A DNA stretch of 13,993 nt. It comes from Candidatus Margulisiibacteriota bacterium. Its GTDB lineage: Bacteria; Margulisbacteria; WOR-1; XYC2-FULL-46-14; JAHJBW01. The notes beneath the pieces are model-generated. The model searched no databases, had not been told where the DNA came from, and worked only from the letters and a program-made list of their open reading frames with translations. This document shows, piece by piece, positions 1-9,100 of this stretch. The position numbers and the translations under genes were made by a program. Every line of letters begins with the position of its first letter. Position 1 is the stretch's first letter. The DNA lies in contig JAHJBW010000165.1 in NCBI GenBank assembly GCA_018813405.1, forward strand, positions 1 through 13,993. The letters run 5' to 3'.

Positions 1-176
1 AACATGGCGTTTATGTCATCTGCCTGAGCGACAAAAGCCTTGCCCATTCCAAGCACTCGCGCGCCCACGCTTAAATACGCGGGATCGTTATTGTTGGACT
101 TGGCCGCCGCCAGCGCGCAACCCGCGAGCATTACAACAAGCAAGCCTGCCAATACGTTCTTTATTGATTTCTTCAT
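1..176 (-). CDS. PorV/PorQ-like (UPF0164-type) outer-membrane protein, N-terminal part only
   Basis: The ATG is at 176-174 and the frame stays open to the left edge (58 codons seen). The protein starts with M-K-K-S and a hydrophobic stretch (about residues 8-20), which is a clear Sec signal peptide. The mature N-terminus carries D-P-A-Y-L-S-V-G-A-R-V-L-G-M-G-K-A-F-V-A-Q-A-D-D. This matches the conserved opening of the UPF0164/PorV/PorQ family of outer-membrane beta-barrels (G-A-R-x-L-G-M-G-x-A-F-V-A-x-A-D-D, usually followed by W-N-P-A-G, which lies off the window). PorV-type proteins act in cargo release and attachment in type IX secretion. The signal holds both a lipobox-like L-A-G-C (residues 17-20) and a signal-peptidase-I-like A-L-A-A-A, so lipoprotein or plain barrel is undecided. 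The gene starts three bases after the giant gene's stop, so the two are very likely co-transcribed and translationally coupled. The family call is from recognition of the motif; the exact role is inferred. Confidence 0.8.
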   Translation of the reverse strand, partial: MKKSIKNVLAGLLVVMLAGCALAAAKSNNNDPAYLSVGARVLGMGKAFVAQADDINAM

Positions 177-190
177 TATTTAATCCAGTA
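174..190 (-). promoter_or_regulatory. Coupled stop/start junction with weak ribosome binding site
   Basis: Minus strand: the giant gene's TAA (182-180) is followed by three bases and the ATG of the PorV-like gene (176-174). A short GGA (186-184) lies seven bases before the ATG, overlapping the last codons of the giant gene. There is no room for a terminator or promoter, so the second gene most likely depends on readthrough transcription and translational coupling. Confidence 0.6.
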
Positions 191-3100
191 TTACGATATA
201 TGTTTTCCCGATAACTTTGTTGTCGGCCGTGATCTTTACCATATACATTCCGTTACCAATGGCATTCCCTGATATCCTTGAAATGGCATCAAAGAGAATT
301 TCATTATACCCCGCCCTGCCGCCATTGCCACCGGCAGTGAATTTTTGCATCCACTCCAGGCGGCCCGACATGCCAAATACATATATGGCAACTTCTGTGT
401 CTTTGGTCAAATTATAAGATATCTTCGACGTCTGGCCGGACAGCGGCTTGATAAGCGTTGGATAAGCTACTACCGCGCCTTTTATTCCTGTGTCGTTCGA
501 TATTAAGAAGGTCACTTCCTGTGTGCCATAGTTGCTGGCAGTGTCAGCGGCTGTCAAAAGTATGACATGCTCGGCGATCGAAAGGTCAGATAGGACATCA
601 TACGAGACCTCTATGGTCGAAGAAGAGATTACCGTTATTGAAGGGATAACCTCAATGTGGTCCAGATACATTTTTACCGAGGACGTGTCAACGCTAAGGT
701 CATCCGATATCTTTCCTGTAAAGATTGGTCTCCTGGGCAGATAATCCCCGCTCTTCAACGAGACCCCCTTCACCTTTAAAATGACCGTTGGCGAGTGATC
801 GTCCGTTGAAGCCTCGGTGGCAAAGATCGAAGAGAATGCGGTAGATATGGGATTGCCAGCCCTGTTACTGGCGCTTGCCCCGATGCCGATGTTATAGTCG
901 GTGCTGTAGCTTAAATGCGAGGCAGGCGTATAGGTGTAGGTTTTGGAATCACTGCTCCAGCTCGCACTGCCGGCCGCTGCTGGGCTTAAAGAAAACGCCG
1001 CTTCAACGGTCTCCCTGCTCATGGCCTCGGTAAATACAACAATGATAGAAGTGCTGACCGATACCGAGGTTTCCCCATCCGCGGGAGTGATGCTTGAAAC
1101 CTCTGGAGTAGAACTATCGATAGTGAAATCCACCGAGGCGGAAGTGCCAATTTTTCCCACCGCATCGATCGCTTCTATGCTGATCCTGGCGGTCGTGACC
1201 GAAACAGAGGGCACCGTCCAAGAATATGTGCCGGTGTTGGACAGGCCGCTGGCGACCTCGGACCAGGATGTCCCTCCATTGGAAGAATACCTGATGCTGA
1301 TGGGGCTGGCTGCCAGCGCGAACGCGTCTGTGGCCGACCAGCGTATGGTATATGAATTGTTCAAACCGCTGACCATTTCTCCGCCGGTTGGCGCTTCAAT
1401 AGTGACCGTCGGGCCGGAGCTGTCAATGGTGAAAACGGCATCGGACATGTCGGCACCGACGCTTCCGTAGATATCTACAGCCTCCACGCTCACCAGTGCC
1501 TGCTGAGTATCGATCGCGGGCACTGTCCACGAATAGGTACCATCATTGGCTTCGCCTGTTACTATCTCTATCCAGCTCCCCCCATTGTTCTGGCTGTATC
1601 TTAGATTGATATAATTCACGCCAAAGGCGGAAACAGCGGACCACTTTATATCATAACTGCCGCCGCCTTCAATGTCCTCCCCGCCATTTGGCTGGATAAC
1701 GCTTACTGTCGGCGCGGTGCCCGTTATGGTAAAGGACCAACTGCCGCTAAGAATACCCCAGTTGCTGGCCTTATCGCGCGCCCTTACCTCCCAGGTATGG
1801 GAGCCAACCGTCTGAGTTTGAGCAAAAGTATATGTGGTAACGGCGCCAAGTGTAGTAATCGCTGTGCCGTCAAAGGTAACTTCATAACTGCCTATCCCCG
1901 ATGTGACATCTGTGGCCGCTGTCCAGGCCAGGGTGGGCGTCTGCGATGTGACAGAACTGCCATTGGCAGGCGTGCTTAGCGCCACTTGTGACGGCGGGGT
2001 AGTATCAAGGGTTATCGAATTGTTAACAGCATCGCTTTCACTGCTCAAGGCGCTTTGCAGTTTGTAGTAGACTGTCTTTGTGCCGTCGCCGGAAGAAACC
2101 TCAAAAGTAACTGTCTGGGAATATGTTTGCCAGACAGCCCCGCTAAAACCGGAATCCTGTGATATCTTCATTTGGGTAGGGGTTCCCGTAACACTGTTGG
2201 CTTCAATACTTATTATGGTCTGATTTGTATAAAGAATGCTGTCGGTATTTCTATCTCTGAGGGTGATACTGCTCACCGCCGGTTTGTTGGTATCCAGAGT
2301 AATGCTGTTGTTCACGGACAGGCTTTCGTTGCTGGCACGGTCCCTTACCTTAAAATAAACCGTCTTCAGGCCATTGCCGGCCGTAAGAGAATAAGTAAAG
2401 TTGGCAGAATAAGCGACCCAGCCGGTGTCATTGGTCGTAAAGGCCGCGTCCTGGGCAGTTCGCATGGACACGGCTTCGGCTGAGACAGTAACAGCTTCAA
2501 TGCTTATGGTCTGGCTGCTGGTCACCGTCGTACTGCCCGTGGTCGTGTCTTTAAGGATAATGCTTCCAACCTCGGGAGAAACTGTATCAATGATAATGCT
2601 GGCCGACACTACTTCTCCGGTATTCCCCGACGCATCTTTCAAATAGTAGTAGACTTCCCTGGTGCCTTCTCCCGCGGTCAATAAATATTCCGTGCTCTGG
2701 GCATAAGCCAGCCAGCCGCTGTCGTTGTCGCTAAACCCGGCGTCCTGCGCCATTCTCATTTGCGCGGGCCCGCCGCTAACGCCATTGGCTTCTACTGATA
2801 TTGTCAGCGTATTTGCATAGTAAGGGTCTCCCCTTACGCTGTCGGTCAGGGTTATGGACGAGATCAAAGGCCCCGTCGCATCGACAGTAAATCCTTCGGC
2901 GCTGGCATAGGCGCTGTAATTGCCGGCATTGTCTTTGGCACGGGCATCCCAGGTATGGCTGGCATCGGTCAAAGACGTCGCAATGGTCCAGCTGGTGGAA
3001 GAAGCGCTTAAGGTTGCCATTGTCGTTCCGTCCACCCTGATCTCGTAGTTGGCTACACCCGAGAGCACATCGGTTGAAGCGTCCCACCTAAAAGTTGGGG

Positions 3101-6100
3101 TCGCGTCATTGGTGGTGGTCCCGCTGATCGGATAGACCAGTGCTGGTGTTGAAGGAGCAGTGGCATCAAGCGTCACCGTCCAGGTCAGACTAAATTGCCC
3201 GACATTCCCGGCTTTATCCCGCGCTCTTACTTCCCATGTATGGCTGGCTTCTGTCTGGCTGGCAGTAAATGCGAAGCTGGTGGTTGCCCCTTGAGTAGAT
3301 ACTATTGTCCCGTCCCAGCTTACCTCATAACTGCCTATCCCGCTCGTTACATCCGTGGCCGCTGTCCAGGCCAGGGTGGGCGTAAGATCGTTGGTCGCGC
3401 TGTTGTCTGCCGGCGAAGAAAGCGTAACCTGTGTCGGCGGGGTTGTATCAAGAACTATTGAATCGTTGACAGTATTGCTTTCATTGCTGGCTATATCCCT
3501 TACCTTGTAATAGACGGTCTTTGTGCCGTCACCCGCCGCCAGGGCATATTCATAATTCACATTGTAGGTAAGCCAGCCAGTCGGGTTGCTCGTGAAAGCC
3601 GCGTCTTCAGCTATGTTCATCGCCACAGCCTCTGCCGACACCCCGCTCGCCTCCACACTGATTGTGGTCGATCTGGTATAGATGGATCCGCCGTCATATG
3701 TGTTCGTTAAAGCGATGCTTTCAACGGACGGATGCAGTGTGTCAATGGTGATGCTGGAAGCAACCACTTCGCTGGTATTGCCAAGGGTATCTTTAAGGTA
3801 ATAGTAGATCGATCTGACCCCCTCTCCAGCAGTTAATGTATATTCCGTGCTTTGAGCATAGACCAGCCAGCCGCTGTCGTTGTCGGTAAATCCGCTGTCC
3901 TGCGCCATCCTCATTAGAGAGGGAGATCCATTTACGCCTTGAGCTTCTACCGTAAGTATAAGTGTGCTTGAGTATGTCCTGTCATTTCTTACACTATCAA
4001 GCAAGACTATTGATTCTACCGTCGGTCCCAGCGTATCAACAATGAACGATCCGGCTGTTGAGTAATTCCCCCAGTTGTCGGCTCTGTCCTTGGCCCTGGC
4101 GTCCCAGGTGTGACTGCCCTCGGTAAGAGGATCGGTCGGTGTATAATATGTTTCCGCTCCCTGGGTCGCAACAATTGTGCCGTCGATCCTAACTTCGTAA
4201 CTTGCGATCCCGGATATTGGATCAACTGCCGCATCCCACAGGAAAGTAGGAGTAGCGTCATTGGTGGTTGTCCCTCCTACAGGAAAAACCAGCGTCGGAG
4301 CTGACGGCGCCGTAGCATCCAGCGTCACGGTCGCGGTTGATGCATAACTACCCCAGATATCCAGCACGTTCCTGGCCCTGGCTTCCCAGGTATGTGCACC
4401 CTCCGAAAGTGAAGTTGTTGGAGTATAACTGGTCGTGGCATCCTGAGTTGCCAGCAGGGTCGTTCCGCCATCAACACGCACCTCATAACTGCCAACCCCT
4501 GACCTTGATGTGGACGCCGACCAGGAGAATGTGGGGGTCAGGTCGTTGGAATAGGTGTTTACTGGCGCGATCAGGGCCGGCGCGGTCGGCGGCGTCGAAT
4601 CCACAATAAAGTTTGCGTCTGACATGTCTGTGCCAGTGTTTTGGGCCGCATCTACCGCTTCAATGCTTATCCTGCATTGTGAAGTATTAAGTTCAGGCAC
4701 GTTCCAGGTTTGAGAGCCGTCATTGATATATGGGCCTCCCGGCACTGACCAGGTACTGCCGCCGTCTGAAGATCTCCTGATATATATATTAATGTCCGCC
4801 TGCGGGGTAAGATTATCTGTCGCTTCCCATGTGATCTCATAAGTGGTCCCACCCCAGATATTCTCACCACCGTTCGGCTGGTAAAGCACCACCGTTGGAG
4901 CAGTCACATCCACCGTGACAGTTGCAGTAGTGCTGTAACTGCCCCACCATCCTGCCTTGCTCAAAGCCCTGACCTCCCATGTGTGGCTTCCTTCTGAAAG
5001 CGAAACCGAAGGTGTATAGCTTGCTGTCGCTCCCTGTGTGACAAGAGCGGTGGTTCCCCCATCAATTCGCACTTCATAACTGCCTATTCCGGAAGTTGCG
5101 GTCGAGGTATCCCACATAAAGACCGGCGTAGCATCGTTTGTTGAAGTGTTTACAGGATTTACCAATAATGGTGCGGTTGGCGCGGTCGTGTCAAGGATAA
5201 TAGAGTTATTGGCGATGTTGCTCTCATTGCTGGCAATATCCCTGACCTTGTAATAGACGGTTTTTGTGCCATCACTTGCTGTCAGCGTATATTCATAATT
5301 CGCATTATAGGCAAGCCAGCCGGTCGGGTTGCTGGTAAAGTCTATATCCTCGGCTATGCTCATGGCCACGGCTTCTGCCGACACCCCACTGGCTTCTATG
5401 CTTATGGTGGTCGACCTGGTATAAAGCGTTCCTCCGTCGTATGTATTCTTTAGAGCAATACTTTCTACCGAGGGATGTACCGTATCTATGATGATACTGG
5501 AAGAGACAACCTCGCTGGTATTGCCCAGTGAGTCTTTCAGGAAATAGAAGACTTCTCGGGTCCCTTCACCCGCCGTTAATGTATATTCGGTGTCCTGGAC
5601 ATAGGCCAGCCAGCCGCTGTCGTTGTCGCTAAAGGCGGCATTTTGTGCCATCCTCATATGCGACGGCGAGCCAACTACCCCCTGGGCCTCTATAGAAAGC
5701 GTAAGGGTGCTCGAGTAAGTGGTATCATTGCGCACGCTGTCCAGCAGGGTTATCGCTTCAACCGTCGGAGCCTGAGAATCTACGATGAACGATCCTGCGG
5801 TCGAGTAATTTCCCCAGTTGCCGGCCTTGTCTTTGGCCCTGGCGTCCCAGGTGTGACTGCTGTTCGTAAGTGAATCGACAGCTGTCCAGGTGGTGACCGC
5901 CCCCACCGTAGCGGTCACAGTTCCATCTATCCGGATCTCATAATTGCCTATACCGGAAAGCGGATCTGTCGCCGCATCCCAAAGGAAGGTCGGCGTTGCG
6001 TCATTTGTTGTAACCCCGCTTATGGGATAGGCCAGTGTCGGCGTAGAGGGCGCCGTGGCATCAAGGGTTACCGTCCAGGTTGAACTGAACACTCCCCAGT

Positions 6101-9100
6101 TGCCCGCTTTGTCCTGCGCCCTGACCTCCCAGGTATGGCTGGCCTCGCTCTGGCTCACAGTAAATGTGAACTCCGTTGTCGCTCCCTGTGTGGACACCTC
6201 GGTCCCGTCCCATCTAACTTCATAGCTTCCTATTCCGCTCGTTATATCGGTCGCCGCATTCCACGCCAGTGTGGGTGTAAGATCATTGGTCGCGCTGTAG
6301 TCAGCAGGCGAGGAGAGGACAACCTGTTCCGGAGGCGTAGTATCAAGGATAATAGAGCTGTTTACAGTATTGCTCTCATTGCTCGCAATGTCCCTTACTT
6401 TGTAGTAAACCTCTCTGGTCCCGTCAGAGCCCACGAGAGTATATTCGTAGTTGGCGTTGTAGGTAAGCCAGCCGGTCGGGTTGGTGGTAAAGTCTATGTC
6501 CTCTGCTATGTTCATGGCCACCGCTTCTACTGAAACTCCGCTTGCTTCCAGGCTGATAGTCGCTAAACGCGTGTAAACACTTCCGCCATCGTAGGTATTC
6601 GTCAAAGCAATGCTTTCAACCGAAGGATGTATTGTGTCTATGATGATGCTTGCTGAAACAACTTCACTGGTATTGCCCGCCGAATCTTTTATGTAGTAGA
6701 AGACCTCTCTGGTCCCCTCACCCGCCGTCAGGGCATATTCCGTGCTCTGAGAGTATGCCAGCCAACCGCTGTCGTTGTCACTGAAGGCGGCATTCTGTGC
6801 CATCCTCAGGTGTGATGGACTGCCCGTAATGCCGTGAGCCTCTACCGTAAGAGTAAGGGTGTTTGAATATGTGCCGTCGTTGCGCACGCTATCCAGCAAA
6901 GATATGGACTCAACGGTTGGCCTTTGTAGGTCGATCACAAAAGCTCCTTCGGTTGAATAGCTCCCCCAATTGCCCGCTTTGTCTTTTGCCCTGGCGTCCC
7001 AGGTATGACTGCCTTCGGTAAGCGGGTCGGTCGGCGTATATACGGTGACAGCTCCTTGTGTGGCGGCGATCGTTCCGTCTATCCTGATCTCGTAGTTGCC
7101 TATGCCTGAAAGAGGGTCAGCAGCCGCATTCCACAGGAATGTCGGCGTAGCGTCGTTGGTAGAGGTTCCCCCTATTGGATAGACCAGCGTCGGCGCCGAC
7201 GGCGCGGTAGCATCCAGCGTTACCGTCCAGGTCTGGCTCCAGGCTCCGATATTCCCAGCCACATCCGTGGCACGAACTTCCCAGGTATATGAAGCTTCAG
7301 TTTGATCGCCGGCAAAACTGTAAGTAGTTGTTCCCGCTTCTGTCGTAACTATGATATTACCCTGCCACCTAACCTCATAGCTGCCCACCCCGCTCATGGC
7401 ATCTGTCGCGGGATCCCAAATCAGGGTTGGCGCAAGGTTGTTTGTTGCGCTTCCATCCGCGGGTGATGACAATACTACCTGTGTTGGCGGGGTCGTATCA
7501 AGGATGATCGAACTGTTAACCGTGTTGCTCTCATTGCTGGCAATGTCACGCACCTTGTAGTAAACCTCTCTTGTTCCATCCGAGCCGACAAGGGTGTATT
7601 CGTAACTGGGATCATAGACTAGCCAGGCGGTCGGGTTGGTCGTAAAGTCTATGTCCTCGGCAATCTGCATGGACACGGCTTCTGCCGACACCCCGCTTGC
7701 TTCCAGGCTGATGGTCGCTGAGCGGGTGTAAACACTTCCGCCATCGTAAGTATTAGTCAAAGCGATGCTTTCCACCGACGGATGGAGGGTATCAATAATG
7801 ATATTGCTCGAAACCACTTCGGTGGTGTTGCCTGCCGCGTCTTTTAAATAGTAGTAAACTTCCCTTGTCCCTTCCCCCGCGGTCAGGGCATATTCTGTAC
7901 TTTGAGCATAGGCCAGCCAACCGCTGTCGTTGTCAGTAAACCCGGCATCCTGCGCCATCCTCATGTGCGACGGCGAGCCTGTCACACCCTGAGCCTCTAC
8001 TGTTAGAGTTAGTGTATTAGAATAGGTTCTGTCATTGCGCACACTGTCCAGCAGGACTATTCCTGTCACTTCCGGGGTTGTCAGGTCGACAGAGAAACTC
8101 TCAAAGGTTGAGAAATTCCCCCAATTGCCCGCCCCATCCCTGGCCCTGACCTCCCAGGTATGGCTGGCTTCTGTCAAAGCAGTTGTAGGCGTGTATGCCG
8201 TCACATCAGCCACAATGGCCTCGCTGGTGCCATCGACCCTTACCTCATAACTTGCTATGCCGGAAAGGTTGTCTCCCGCATGGGTCCAAAGGAAGGTCGG
8301 CGTGGCATCGTTGGTGGCCGTATCGTTAATGGGAAAGATCAAGGCCGGCACTGTCGGAGGGGTCGAGTCGATTATAAAATTAGAGCTTGATTCCCCGGTA
8401 CCCTGCAGACCGCCGGCATCATCAATAGTTACCCTGACCCTGGCCTCATCGGTATTAAAATGAGATGGGATAGTCCAGCTATATGGCCCATCCGAGGGTT
8501 GTGAAGACGCGATCGCAACAAAGCTCGTGCCTTCATCGGTCGAATAGTAGATGGTGGCCCCGTTCACTTCCAGCGCTGTCGAGCCTGCCGTGGCCACCCA
8601 GGTAATGCTGTAAGCCGCGCCGCCCATCCACTTTTCAGAACCTGTCGGGGACAGCAGTGTTACAGAAGGCCCTGTTTCCGGTTCGGATTCTGTAAAGTAA
8701 TACGCCCCCAAGTCTGCCCGACTACCGTCGGGATCGTTGTAGATAGGGTCAGGATCTCCAGCGTTAATACACTCAGAGGTGGAAAGCAGTTGAAAGTCGT
8801 CGTTCGGCACATTGACAAATCCAGCCTCAACGGTTAGAGCACCCACGCCGCCGGTACAACTTGAATAGTTAGTCGTATTGTTATAAACATCGTTATACCT
8901 GGCATTAATAGTCCCGCCGCCCGCGGCAGAAAGACCGATGCCTCCAGCACTTCCCTCCGGCGCAAACGAAACAATACTGTTGAATATCCAGCTTTGCTCG
9001 CCGCTGTTTTGGGTATATAAGCCTATGTAATTATTGATCAGTGTACAGCTTTCGACCGTTACCCCGTCACACCCATCTTTAATGTTAACGCCCCACGAAT

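Noticed and set aside
943..1470. 175-codon plus-strand open frame, and about 25 other plus-strand frames of 60-164 codons
   Set aside because: All lie antisense to the giant repeat gene and recur at matching places in the repeats. They have no recognisable domains and no ribosome binding site context, and are by-products of the codon pattern of the Thr/Ser/Val-rich coding strand.
2776..3087. 103-codon minus-strand frame, and similar ones at 4016-4261, 4667-4870, 9494-9763, 10261-10473, 10609-10803 and 12541-12738
   Set aside because: These are out-of-frame readings of the same strand inside intact modules; the main frame carries all the domain homology.
1722..8366. CRISPR-like or satellite DNA because of recurring short identical words (e.g. 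the complement of D-N-D-S-G-W codons)
   Set aside because: The words are coding repeats spaced by 282-294 or about 1,152 bases with drift at third positions; there is no short direct-repeat/spacer structure.
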